NCBI GenBank assembly: GCA_001600695.1
Contig: BCKQ01000004.1
Location: forward strand, 744,001-808,000
From: Ascoidea asiatica
Lineage: Eukaryota; Ascomycota; Saccharomycetes; Ascoideales; Ascoideaceae
Reading direction: 5' to 3'
DNA: 64,000 nt
This document shows, one piece after another, positions 38,185 to 48,387 of this stretch. The number at the start of each line of letters is the position of its first letter. Positions within the stretch are counted from its first letter, which is position 1. The translations under genes were made by a program, and so were the position numbers. The notes below the pieces were generated by a model. It was not told the origin of the DNA and did no database searches. It saw nothing but the letters and a program-made list of their open reading frames with translations.

Positions 38185-39342
38185 ATGTCAGGATCTAGAA
38201 GAGCAGCTCGCAAGAGACAAAGAGTTATTGATAATGATGATGATGATTTTATTGAACATGAAGGATCACAAGCAGCTACAGAACCTGTCCAAGATATATC
38301 TGATGATAGTTCGTATGGTGATGAAACTACTTATTCACCTCAAGAGCAACGATCTATTGATCCCTTTACACAAATGGCTTATAAGCTAATAAGAGGGGTT
38401 TTAGCTTTAGAATTTCAAAGATCTATAATCACTAGAAGTCAATTACAAAAAATAGTTTGGGAAGACAAAACTTTCAAAGAAATAAAATTTGATACTGTTT
38501 TCAATAAAGCTCAGGTTTTGTTAAAAGAAATTTTTGGTATGAAGTTGTTTCTATTACCGTTGAAAGAAAATGATAAAGATATTATAAAAAATGAACTAAA
38601 TAGAAATAAGGCTAAAGGTAAATCTAAAAGTAGTAAAGCCGATAAAAATAGTAGAAGAAAAAAGGCTCGTAAAGGGCATGAAGAAGAAGTTGACGATGAG
38701 GATTATAATGAAGATGGTGATAATAATAATAACAGTAAAGAAGAAAACCCAAATGAAAATCTGGGACAAAAAAGTTATCAAAAATCATATATTTTAGTTT
38801 CTGATTTAAATCTTAAGGATAAACATATTTTAGGTAAAATTTGGAATAAAAGTGCAAGAGATTTTTTCATTAATTTAGATCATTTAGAAAATGAAAAAAT
38901 ATCATCAAGAGCATTAGATTATAATCATTTACCAACAAATAGTAGTGAATTGATATATAATGGATATATTTTAATAATTTTAAGTATAATTGTACTTTCG
39001 AATAATCATATAAATCAGAATGAATTACTCAAATTATTATCTTTGAATTTTGGTTTAAAGGATATTAATGATCAATTAGATGGATTAATCCTTTCTAATA
39101 AAATTGCAACTTTAGAAGATTTATTTAAAAATATGGAGAAAAATGAATATATAAATAGAACTGTTATAAAAGATCCTCAATCTGATGATATTGTAGAATT
39201 CAGTATTGGTAGAAGAGGTAAAACAGAAATGCCAAAAGAATCTATGTTCGAATTCATCAAAAGAATTTATAACTCTGGAGAATCCGAAGAAGAGATTGAT
39301 GCAAGAGCACAATTCAGTTTAATTGATGCCTATGGCAAATAA
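38185..39342 (+). CDS. NSE3: Smc5-Smc6 complex subunit, MAGE-domain protein Nse3
   Basis: Nse3 is the MAGE-family, DNA-binding subunit of the Smc5/6 complex, pairing with Nse1 and Nse4 in DNA repair and replication-fork maintenance. The 385-residue product opens with a basic patch MSGSRRAARKRQRV and an acidic stretch. A winged-helix MAGE domain follows in two halves: MAYKLIRGVLALEFQRSIIT with the FKEIKFDTVFNKAQVLLKEI helix, then, after a Lys-rich and acidic insert (about 140-190), YILVSDLNLKDKHIL and the second winged helix with GYILIILSIIVLSNNHINQN. It is longer than yeast Nse3 (303), mainly because of the insert. Identification rests on MAGE-pattern helices rather than on a short diagnostic motif. 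The start ATG follows an A run. Confidence 0.75.
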   Translation: MSGSRRAARKRQRVIDNDDDDFIEHEGSQAATEPVQDISDDSSYGDETTYSPQEQRSIDPFTQMAYKLIRGVLALEFQRSIITRSQLQKIVWEDKTFKEIKFDTVFNKAQVLLKEIFGMKLFLLPLKENDKDIIKNELNRNKAKGKSKSSKADKNSRRKKARKGHEEEVDDEDYNEDGDNNNNSKEENPNENLGQKSYQKSYILVSDLNLKDKHILGKIWNKSARDFFINLDHLENEKISSRALDYNHLPTNSSELIYNGYILIILSIIVLSNNHINQNELLKLLSLNFGLKDINDQLDGLILSNKIATLEDLFKNMEKNEYINRTVIKDPQSDDIVEFSIGRRGKTEMPKESMFEFIKRIYNSGESEEEIDARAQFSLIDAYGK

Positions 39343-39850
39343 ATTAGTTACTATTCAAGTAAGAGGGTATAAAAAAGAAGAGGAGGAATGAAGTTCACCT
39401 TTCAATTTGTGAAATAAAGAATTTTTGGTGTTTGTTATTCCTTTATGAAATAGTGTTTGCTTGTTATAAAATGTAATTTACTAATTTCTGTTTGATAAGT
39501 TTTTGGTGATATTGTAAAGTTGGTAGATAATAAGGTGTATGATTTCCATCAAAAACATAGATAAAAAAAAAATTGTAATACTCTTAGAGAAATTTCTAAT
39601 TATAAAAATATTTCTATGATTTAAGAAATGTGAAAAATGGTTGTTTTTAAAAAATGTAACGTTTTTGAGCTATTTTTGTTTGTTTATATATCTGATGTAA
39701 ATTAACTGGCAGCGATTTTTTTTTAAAAAAAGATTAAGTGTTTAAGAATATTCCTGAAGAATTAAAGCGAATTTTTATGGGAATAATATTTGAATTTTTA
39801 TGGAGATGATATTTGAATTAATCATGAAACTTAAATTGTATTTTGTAAAA
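39343..39850. other. NSE3 3' flank
   Basis: AT-rich DNA up to the left edge of the inverted duplicate. Nothing seen. Confidence 0.5.
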
Positions 39851-40108
39851 ACTTTAATATCAAACAATGAAAATAAAATTTCTGGAATTCTATTAATAGT
39901 TTCGTTCTTTCTTTCCACGGTTTTAATAANTTTCCAATTCCAAATTTATTATAATATATACTTGGGAATAAATCAAAATGAATTGAAAAAATTCTCTAAT
40001 ATTCAGCATTTGATAAATGATAAAAAATTATACAAGAATTATAAAACAAAAGAATTTTATTACAAAGTTACAAAAAGAAGTGAACTTATTTCATTTTTTC
40101 TATTTTAT
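39851..40108 (+). pseudogene. Fragment of the DHHC palmitoyltransferase gene (duplicate)
   Basis: This is nearly identical, with only a handful of differences in about 235 bases, to the minus-strand sequence 31804-32037 of the DHHC gene. That part encodes the fourth membrane segment and tail start (NENKISGILLIVSFFLSTVL onward). At 40084 it jumps to a 25-base exact match with 31497-31521, just past the 3' end of the parent gene, so the piece between was deleted. It lacks the DHHC domain and cannot be functional. An undetermined base is at 39930. It lies in the opposite orientation to its source. Confidence 0.9.
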
Positions 40109-40291
40109 AAAGCAAAACTAATTGTTACTTTTTACTTTGGCAAGGTATAATAGTAACAAAGAGAAAGTTTAATTGTAGTAAATGATATCAATTTTGTATT
40201 TGAATAAAAGGAATTTAAAAAAATGTATTTATTTACGTCGTAGTTAAAAAGGAATATATACTGCTTATATTTTTATTAATTTAAAAAATAA

Positions 40292-41515
40292 TTATTGGTT
40301 GACTAGTGTATCAGCATTATCTGAATAATTGTCATCAAAATTATCATTATTATTTTCATCCGAAGATAAACTATTTTCGATAGAATCATTTGTAGAGTAA
40401 GTAAGAGAATCATTTTCAGATTCACTGGGAGAATCATTTCCAGATTCAGTGAAAGAATCGTTTTCAGATTCAGTGAGAAAATCCCTTTTTAAATCAAATG
40501 AGTAATTAGCTTTTTCATTTGAAATTTTACGATTATCGATTGTTGTTGAGAAAATAGTAAATAAAAAAATTAAAAACTCATATGGTACAATAATATATAA
40601 TTTCATTCTTATTAATAAAATTATTTCAAAAACAAATGAATTTAAGAAAAATAAATTCAATATTAAATTTTGAATATAAAATTCATGAAGTTGATTAGAA
40701 TCTATTGGTGGTATAACAATAATATTATTTGAATCACGTTCATCTTTTTTATTATCAATAAATTTGAAACGTATTGGAAATCCAGCAATTGATAAAAAAT
40801 TTGTAAAAGATGTATTGTCATTAATAGGATAACTAATATTTAATTCACACGATTCAAATATTTGAGGTGTTGAAGGTATTGATGTTTCTATTCCTATAAC
40901 CTATATATATTTCCAAAAATTCTGGTATTCACGACAATCAACATCAGCTATTTTTTTATTTATATACTTCATAATTCTATCAATTTTTTTATTTTTCAAA
41001 TAATTGAAAATTTTAAGGAAAAAATTATTTTTATAAATAGATAAAATTAAGGAATATATCAAAATTGTGATTATTAAATATGATATTATCAAAATTGGTT
41101 CAAATTCAAATAAACTTAAGCAGAAGAACTCATAATTTAATGAAGAAATCAATTTCAAAAACCATTTAAATTTTTTTTTCAAAGTTGAAATATCTTTAAT
41201 TGATAATGGAAAATTATATTAAGAAACCAAAAAATATGTAGATTTGAGGTATTTGAATATAGTACAAAGATTTGCTAATGATAAGAATAGAAGAAAGATT
41301 TTTGGTTTAAATTCCATCTTGGGTAAGATTAGGTACTACTTTTGCTCCTATATTGCTTATTTTTCAATTTTTTCAGAAATTTCAATTGAAATATTAAAAT
41401 AATTACTTTATATGCTTTATATAGTCTGCTTTATATATATTTCAATGATGGCTTCTAGTCCAATCAATATCAACCCCACAGATGATCCGCAACCCTGGAG
41501 TCAGAGGTTCAATAT
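40292..41515 (-). pseudogene. Decayed multi-pass membrane protein gene, copy B
   Basis: Inverted paralogue of copy A (27108-28061). The frame for KKKFKWFLKLISSLNYEFFC is intact here (nine A in the homopolymer) and extends through helices to QNFWKYI. It meets TAG at 40901-40903 exactly where copy A has TGG in NFWKYIWVIG. After the stop the same frame continues through the last hydrophobic segments and a Ser/Asp/Glu-rich tail (ENDSFTESGNDSPSESE) that copy A lacks, ending at 40292. Upstream, near 41220, a TAA and a 2-base gap break the lead segment. Homology runs past the coding part to about 41515, next to a solo LTR. The family is not recognised. Confidence 0.7.
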
Positions 41516-41519
41516 CCAG
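41515..41519. repeat. Target-site duplication TCCAG (left)
   Basis: Five bases directly before the solo LTR, repeated exactly at 41719-41723 directly after it. Confidence 0.8.
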
Positions 41520-41718
41520 TGTAGTGAACACTAATGGGTCAATCCGCATTAGGTGTCATTACTAATCAATTCATAGGATTTATCCGATTTACATAAATCA
41601 GTAAACCCTTGATGATTAGAATTAATATAATATTCTAATAATTAAGTAATTCGTAATATATAGCTTCAATAAATAAATAATCTCATTTAATATCATCTAG
41701 ATAGACCCATTCATTACA
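41520..41718. mobile_element. Solo LTR of a retrotransposon (199 bp)
   Basis: The element begins TGTAGTGAACACTAATGGGTC and ends GACCCATTCATTACA. It therefore has the TG...CA ends of a retrotransposon LTR and an imperfect inverted repeat built on ATGGGTC. It is flanked on both sides by the 5-bp direct repeat TCCAG, the size made by Ty1/copia and many yeast Ty integrases. No internal coding region is present, so it is a solo LTR left by LTR-LTR recombination. Its sequence does not resemble the 5' flank of the copia-like element at 62 kb, so it represents a different family. It sits at the edge of the copy B homology. Confidence 0.85.
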
Positions 41719-41723
41719 TCCAG
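41719..41723. repeat. Target-site duplication TCCAG (right)
   Basis: Exact copy of 41515-41519; together they bracket the LTR. Confidence 0.8.
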
Positions 41724-42626
41724 ACAATCGATTCGAAATAGAAGCAAAATTATTTTAAATTAAAAAAGGTGTAACAGTGTGGCCTGTTTGAGGCTGGTTT
41801 TTAAAATTGACTGGTTTGTTTCGTGCCAAAAAAATAAAAATCACGGGACAGGAACTCCAAAAGTGTTTGGACCCTTGATTAGGGGTCTTCTAGAATTTTT
41901 AACCCGCTTACACGTTATTTAACCACTTGAGCAATTCTGAAGCTAGAGAACTTGGACAGTCCAGATAATTTAGAACACAACTCAGACTCTGAGTTAATGT
42001 TTAACTTTTTTATAGTGAAAATATTTGCAAAAGAATTGGGATGTTCTCCGGAATGACTTTCCGTCATTTGCTGGAGTTTATCAGGGACTTCTGGCATTGG
42101 AAAAACAAGCTTTTGGGCTTTCAGCTGTTCAACTTAGCTGGGGACAATAAAATCTAGAGTTTCTGCTAAAGATTTTGGTGAAAATAACTTGGGTCTCGTG
42201 ACTTGTTTGTATTATTTTTACACAAACACAGAGCATTAGTGTCCGGATTAAGAAACCTTGGCCGGTTTACCTTTATGATAACTGTGGATGAACTTTAGTT
42301 GATCTCAGATAACCCGAAGTTTAAAGCTCACCGGCTTTTTTTTTGATATTTGAAAATTATAGTAGGTTATTACTCATATGAATCAATCTTTTATCAAATA
42401 TGACTCTCAATTTTGATATATATTTTTCAAAAGATTGATTATTTAGATAGAAGACTGAAAGATGAAATATTCTGTAAATTTTCTTGAATTTAGTAAATGA
42501 CAGTTTTGAAACTATCACTAAAAGCGATACTACCGTATTATGATTATTGAAAGATTTACCAGAAAAAAAATAAAGAATCGGATATAGCACTCAAAATTAT
42601 AAATAATCATAAAAGGCAAATTCAAA
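41724..42626. other. Upstream region of the dead transporter gene
   Basis: About 900 bp, with GC-richer DNA at about 41780-42330 that resembles promoter patches elsewhere in the window. A 60-codon minus ORF at 41915-42097 has no recognisable sequence. A TC/AG-poor AT stretch precedes the start at 42627. Confidence 0.45.
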
Positions 42627-44048
42627 ATGTCAAAAAATAAATTAAACTCTGTTTCAAACAAATTGGAAAGTGTTGAAGATAATACTTTGGGTAAAAAAGA
42701 GAAAAATATCATTACTCAAGAAACGGATGTAGAAAAAAATCTTGATAAAGAAAAAGAACAAGATTTTGAAGTTCCTGATGGTGGTTATGGTTGGGTTGTT
42801 GTAGTTGCAGTTCATTTTATTTATTTTATAACTTGGGGTGCTAATTCTTCATATGGTGTCTTTTTAGCATATTATTTAAATAATAATGTTTTTGAAAATG
42901 CTACAAAATTAGATTTTGCTGCAATTGGAGGTTTAGCATTTGGTATTGGTGTTATATTTTCACCATTTATTACATTTTGTACAGGACTTTGAGAATTTAA
43001 AGCTGTTGTAATAATTGGAGGTTTTTTACAATTTCTTGCAATGTTACTAGCTAGTTTTGCAAGTTCAAATAGAATTTGGCAATTATATTTAACTCAGGGA
43101 CTTTTACAAGGTTATGGTTTAGCTTTTACTTATGTACCTGTAATTACAATTTTACCACAATGGTTTAAAAAAAAAAGATCTTTAGCAAATGGTATTGCTT
43201 CAAGTGGTTCCGGTACTGGGGGTATTTTTTTTTCTTTAGTTACTGGTACAATAATTGATAATATTGGTTATAAATGGGCTTTAAGAATTCAAGGAATTGT
43301 ATGTTTAGTATTAACTTTATCTTCCGTTCTTTTATTAAGAGATAGATCTAAAAAAATTAAACCTGAAATTAAAATTATTGATATTGAAGTTTTAAAAAAT
43401 AAAGGATTTTGGTTAGTTATTGGTTTTACAATTTGTATAATATTTGCATATGTAATAATACAATATGTTATTAGTGATTTCACACAAATTTTAGGATATT
43501 CTAATCATCAAGGTTCAGTTTCTTCAACAATGATTGGTGTTGGAGCATTAATATTTAGACCACTTTTAGGTCATTTTGGTGATATTTTTGGTTCAATAAC
43601 TACTGGAATTTTTGTTTATATAATTTGTTCAATTTTATCATTTACTTTATGGATTTTAGGTAAAAATTATTCATCTGCATTAATGCTTGGTTTATTTCTT
43701 GGTGGATTCATGGGTTATGTTTGGTCATGTCTTAGTTCAATGACTCCAAAAGTTGTAGGTTTAAGAAAATTAAATGTTTCATTTGGAATGATTTGGACTT
43801 TTAGAGCTATTATTGGTATCATTTCTCCATAATTGGTGTTTTATTAAAAGGTAAAGTTAATGAATCTAATAATTTTATAAATCATGATGCTTATTTAAAT
43901 ACTGCAATTTTATGTGGATGTGATTGCAAGAGAAAATTTATCTGAAGAAATTACAGATTCAGATTATGGTAAAGAAATTTCTTTAAAGGTTCCATGAATT
44001 GATATTATTAAGAATTTATGTACTATTAAAACTTCTTCTTTAATATGA
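42627..44048 (+). pseudogene. Monocarboxylate-transporter-like MFS pseudogene
   Basis: A dead paralogue of the intact transporter at 59288-60787. It keeps the MCT signature EVPDGGYGWVVVVAVHFIYF and most of the 12-helix MFS fold. It carries a premature TGA at 42990-42992 (after FCTGL), a one-base loss near 43829 in the ISPIIGVLL stretch, and a deletion near 43915 that removes most of the last transmembrane segment. A TGA at 43995-43997 replaces the Trp of RVSWIS. The final TGA (44046-44048) aligns with the natural TGA stop of the intact copy. Several independent lesions make a sequencing artefact unlikely. Confidence 0.88.
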
Positions 44049-45213
44049 ACTGACTTAACTCTTATGCAATATAATTTTTTATTTACTTTTTTTATTTTCT
44101 ATTCTGTTCTGTTTTAAGTATTTCTACTCAATTTTTGGTATGCTTCTTTTGTTTTTCACGGTTATTTTTCAAATAATTTTTTTTAACAATTAATAAAAAA
44201 GCTCATATAGATAAACTTGCCAATTTTTAAAAAACCTAATTCAAATTTAAAGATTTTATGGATTTCAAATATAAAAAAATGTTACATTTCGGAATCGAAA
44301 AAAAGAAAAGTTTTTCTTATCCATTCTTTAAAATCTTTTAGTTAAAAAATTCTGAAACAATTAATTCTCGGTAAGATTATCCTAAGCTTGCTTGTAAGTC
44401 TCTTTGAGGTCTAAAAACTAAGTCCAAAGTTGAAACCAACTTTTTGTTATTGGAATTAAACACAAATATCTATTTAAATATACAGTAACATTACAGTGCC
44501 GGTATAAATTGTATAAACTGTATAAAAACTATAAAAAAGCTAAATTTCACTTAGGACAGAGATTGTGTGGGGCAAAGAATGTCCTATCCTAACAGATATA
44601 AAGCAGCAAACGCCACAGTTGCAAAATAGTATTTTTAATAAAATAAATGGCTGGAGAATGTGTTGAGGCTGAGGGGAAATGGTTGACAGTACGTAGACAC
44701 ACAGGATTGTGCTCTTTTTAAAGTGTAAAGCTGATGTCATAGCAAGTTCTTTTGCATTTTTCTACTGCGGTGTATCTTGAGGGTTTTATCTTTTGTTATG
44801 AAGCTACCAGCAGTAAACTCGTAGTATTGTCAGGTGCCCGTGTTGACAGTTTATTTACCTTTAACGTTACCGGTAAGACCCATTTACTGCTATTGATTAT
44901 TATTCATTATTCATTATTTATTTATTCATTTTATTTATTGAGTTCAATAATAATTACTATTCAATATAATCATCACCTCGTAACTTTGATTAAAGTAATT
45001 CTTTGTTTCTTGACTTTTATCACTTTTCTTCGTTCAAGTCTTTGGCATTATTGTATCGTTAATATTTTCACTGTTTATATTCCCATTATTGTTTTATTCC
45101 TTAGATTTTTATTCAAAGTTTTGAAAAATCATATTCTGTAAACATTATTTGTATAATTTTTTTTATTGGGTTTCCAAGTTTCCATTTTGATATTGACATA
45201 ATTCTTATTAAAA
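44049..45213. other. Sugar-porter upstream region
   Basis: 3' flank of the pseudogene, then the promoter region of the sugar porter, with GC-richer DNA at about 44550-44880. A 129-codon ORF at 44752-45141 starts on TTG and looks like random T-rich DNA. Confidence 0.5.
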
Positions 45214-47289
45214 ATGTCAGATCAGGATTTAATAATAGATCCATCCATAGATAATCCTAGTATACTAATAGGTACAACTTTATTGTATTTTAATTCATTT
45301 TTCGTGTCTTTAGGTGTATGGTTATTTGGATATGATCAAGGTGTAATGTCTGCAATAATAACTGGAAAAAATTTCAAAAATTATTTTAATAATCCAGATT
45401 CAAAAACTATTGGTACAATGGTTGCAATTTTAGAAATTGGTGCTTTAGTTTCTTCATTATTAGTTCCAAGATTATGTGATAAAATTGGTAGACGAAAAAC
45501 TATAAGATATGGTGCTTTAATTTTTATAATTGGTGGTTTAATTCAAACTTGTGCAATAAAAATGACTGATTTAATAATTGGTAGAATTATTTCAGGTATT
45601 TCAATTGGTATTTTAACTGTAGTTGTACCTGTATTTTCAAGTGAAATTTCAAGTGAAAATAATAGAGGTAAATTAGGTTGTATGCAATTCACTGGTAATA
45701 TTATTGGTTATGCATCTTCTGTTTGGGTTGATTTTTTTTGTTTTAATTTAAAAAAAAATAAATCTTGGAGAATTCCATTATCTTTACAATCTCTTGTTGG
45801 ATTTTTTTTATTTTTTGGTTCTTATTTTATTTGTGAAACTCCAAGATGGTTATTAAATAATGATCATGATACTGAAGGTTTAATTGTTATTGCAGATTTA
45901 CAATCAAATGGAAATGTAAATGATTTAAAAGCAAGAAATCAATATAAAGCTATAAAGCATGATATTTTAATTCAAAGATTACAAGGTGAAAAATCTTATT
46001 CATATATGTGGAAAGTTTATAAAAAAAGAGTTTTATTATCAATTTCCGCTTTAGCTTTTGCTCAATTAAATGGTATTAATATTATTTCATATTATGCTCC
46101 AATGGTTTTTGAACAAGCTGGTTGGTTAGGTAGAGAAGCTGTTTTAATGACTGGTTTTAATTCTTTAATTTATATATCTTCAACAATTATACCTTGGTAT
46201 ACTGTTGATAAATGGGGTAGAAGACCAATTTTTTTATCTGGTGCTTTAATTATGGGATTTTCTTTATTAACAATTTCATTTTTAATTTATATAAATATTG
46301 AATTAACTCCAATTTTAGTTGTTCTTTTTGTTGTTATATTTAATGCAGGTTTTGGTTTTAGTTTTGGTCCTTTAGCTTGGTTATTAGGTCCTGAAATTTT
46401 ACCAGTTTCTGTTAGAAGTATTGGTTGTTCATTATCAACTGGTGCAAATTGGTTTTGTAATTGGTTAGTTGGTGAATTAACTCCAATTTTACAAGAATCA
46501 ATAGGTTGGAAAATGTATTTAATACCTTCAACTTCTTGTTTTTTAAGTTTTATTGTATTTTATCTTTATTTACCTGAAACTGCAAATGTTAAATTAGAAG
46601 AAATGAAAAATTTATTTAATGATGGTACTAATAGTATTTATCCAACTTTAGAATCTAATGAAGATAATAATAATAATGATAGTAATTATGATTATAATTC
46701 AAATGATTTAAATGATCAAGAAGGAAATGATGTTGATCTGGAAATTGGTAATAATACATTTGATGAAACAAGTTCATTTGTAAGTTCATTTGATAATAAT
46801 TTTCAAAATCCATTAGCTAAATCAAAACCTTCACAAGCTGCTTTACTTAGACAAAATGCAATGATTCCATCAAATTCTTCATTTTTAAATTCAAGTAATG
46901 TTAATAATATTTCAAGTAATTTAACTGGTGCTCCAATGACAACCTCAGTAAGTCAAATTAGTCAAATAACTTCAGATGATATTGAACCACCAAATTATCA
47001 AGAAGTTTTATTATTTAAATCAAATGAAAGAGCAAATTCAAGTGTGAAATCTTCAATAAGAAGAGGTTCTGAATCTGTTAAAGGATTTATCGGTAAAATA
47101 TTCAAGAATGATTCTTCATCAAATATGAATTATAATAATAATGGAGATTATGCTTCAATAAATAGTAGTAATACAAACCTGGCTGATGGTGAAAGTATAA
47201 TTAATAATTCATTAAATAATAACAATGATCATAATGATGATATGGAAAATGAATCAACTACCAGATTAGTCTTTAATAATCACAATTAA
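45214..47289 (+). CDS. MFS sugar porter with long C-terminal tail
   Basis: A 691-residue major-facilitator sugar porter. The membrane core (about 1-500) has GVWLFGYDQGVMSAIITGKN in helix 1, the loop motif LCDKIGRRKTI, GRIISGISIGILTVVVPVFS, SEISSENNRGKLGCMQF, ETPRWLL after helix 6, QLNGINIISYYAPMVFEQAG in helix 7, DKWGRRPIFLSG, and the closing YLPETANVKLEEM. These cover the classical sugar-transporter signatures, with PET-N in place of the usual PETKG. About 190 further residues form an Asn/Ser-rich cytoplasmic tail with PPNYQEVLLF and a basic RRGSESVKGFIGKIFKN patch. The tail recalls glucose sensors such as Snf3/Rgt2 but has no repeat I can match to theirs. The substrate is not predictable. 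Confidence 0.88.
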   Translation: MSDQDLIIDPSIDNPSILIGTTLLYFNSFFVSLGVWLFGYDQGVMSAIITGKNFKNYFNNPDSKTIGTMVAILEIGALVSSLLVPRLCDKIGRRKTIRYGALIFIIGGLIQTCAIKMTDLIIGRIISGISIGILTVVVPVFSSEISSENNRGKLGCMQFTGNIIGYASSVWVDFFCFNLKKNKSWRIPLSLQSLVGFFLFFGSYFICETPRWLLNNDHDTEGLIVIADLQSNGNVNDLKARNQYKAIKHDILIQRLQGEKSYSYMWKVYKKRVLLSISALAFAQLNGINIISYYAPMVFEQAGWLGREAVLMTGFNSLIYISSTIIPWYTVDKWGRRPIFLSGALIMGFSLLTISFLIYINIELTPILVVLFVVIFNAGFGFSFGPLAWLLGPEILPVSVRSIGCSLSTGANWFCNWLVGELTPILQESIGWKMYLIPSTSCFLSFIVFYLYLPETANVKLEEMKNLFNDGTNSIYPTLESNEDNNNNDSNYDYNSNDLNDQEGNDVDLEIGNNTFDETSSFVSSFDNNFQNPLAKSKPSQAALLRQNAMIPSNSSFLNSSNVNNISSNLTGAPMTTSVSQISQITSDDIEPPNYQEVLLFKSNERANSSVKSSIRRGSESVKGFIGKIFKNDSSSNMNYNNNGDYASINSSNTNLADGESIINNSLNNNNDHNDDMENESTTRLVFNNHN

Positions 47290-47964
47290 AATTAATTTCA
47301 ATTCTTTTGTTTTGTACTTTTTGCTTTTTTCAAAAATTTCAATTCTTCGCATTTAATATTGTTTTATTTTGGTTACCTTTACTTTCAATTTTTCATATTT
47401 GTTTTTTTATTTTATTAGTTACATTTTGGCTTGAGCATCTTTTTTTTTCTCTGTTTGTTTTTTATTCAATATTTTCTGGTTCTTTATAATAAATTTCCAC
47501 TTTTTATGATTCAAATGAAGTTACTTTACATAGTTGTTTTAAAATTACTATTCAAAAATTCAAATTCATCTGAAGTATTATATTTTATATTCCGAAAATG
47601 GTTAAATCCGCAATGACCTAAAAAAAGTTATCTCCGATACACCTATTTTATAACCCGCCGTTGAGTTCCGGTTTTTGTTAAAACATTTGCAATTGCAACG
47701 GAAAACAGGAATTCCATGCTTTTCTGTTCTATGCGGGCTGGATTGATATTATTCTTTCGATTGGAGCGAGCGCTGTGAATCTCAGGATTGCAATTGCAAA
47801 GAAAGAATTAACTGAAAGAATATTAACAAACTCAATCAATCAAAAAGCAGTTTTTAGTAATTATTTTAATAAATTAATTTTCACTTAAGACAGAAGATAA
47901 TAATTATCATAAGAATCCTATTTTCAATATTCTATATTCATAATAACTTTTCTATTTATCAAAA
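47290..47964. other. Spacer sugar porter - ACP1
   Basis: T-rich 3' flank followed by a GC-richer patch at about 47640-47790, the probable ACP1 promoter. No gene seen. Confidence 0.5.
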
Positions 47965-48387
47965 ATGTTCAGATTTGCTTTATGTTCATTACCTCGTTAT
48001 GCTACTCAAAGTGCAAAATTTACTAATGGTACTGTTAAACCACAATTAAGTCTTTTAAAATCTACTTCAAGTTCTTTATATTCAATTTCAAATTATAATA
48101 GTAATCAAAATAATAGAATCAATTTCAATTCTAGATTTTATTCAAGTTTATCAAAAGATGATATTACTTCAAGAGTTTTAGAAGTTGTTAAAAATCATGC
48201 AAAAGCAGCTGAAATTAAAATTGATGATTCATTTTCAGATTTAGGTTTAGATTCTTTAGATGTTGTTGAATTAACTGTTGCTATTGAAGAAGAATTTGAT
48301 ATTGAAATTCCTGATAAAATTGCAGATGAATTCAAAACTGTTGGTCAAGCTGTTGATTACCTTGCTACAAACCCAGATATCAATTAA
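47965..48387 (+). CDS. ACP1: Mitochondrial acyl carrier protein
   Basis: Acp1 carries acyl chains on 4'-phosphopantetheine for mitochondrial fatty acid and lipoate synthesis. It is also a structural partner of LYR proteins in the respiratory chain and Fe-S assembly. The 140-residue precursor has a presequence rich in Arg, Ser and Asn ([19 protein letters not shown] to about residue 60) and a canonical carrier domain. That domain has the [20 protein letters not shown] stretch with attachment Ser97, then [16 protein letters not shown] and TVGQAVDYL. Length is close to yeast Acp1 (125). The first ATG in the frame gives the presequence, which supports this start. Confidence 0.96.
   Translation: MFRFALCSLPRYATQSAKFTNGTVKPQLSLLKSTSSSLYSISNYNSNQNNRINFNSRFYSSLSKDDITSRVLEVVKNHAKAAEIKIDDSFSDLGLDSLDVVELTVAIEEEFDIEIPDKIADEFKTVGQAVDYLATNPDIN

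Noticed and set aside
41490-41520. B-box-like GGTTCAATATCC suggesting a tRNA
   Set aside because: No acceptor, D or anticodon stem can be folded around it.
44752-45141. A 129-codon hydrophobic ORF before the sugar porter
   Set aside because: It begins on TTG, lies in T-rich promoter DNA and has no family features; T-rich DNA gives Leu/Ile/Phe runs by chance.
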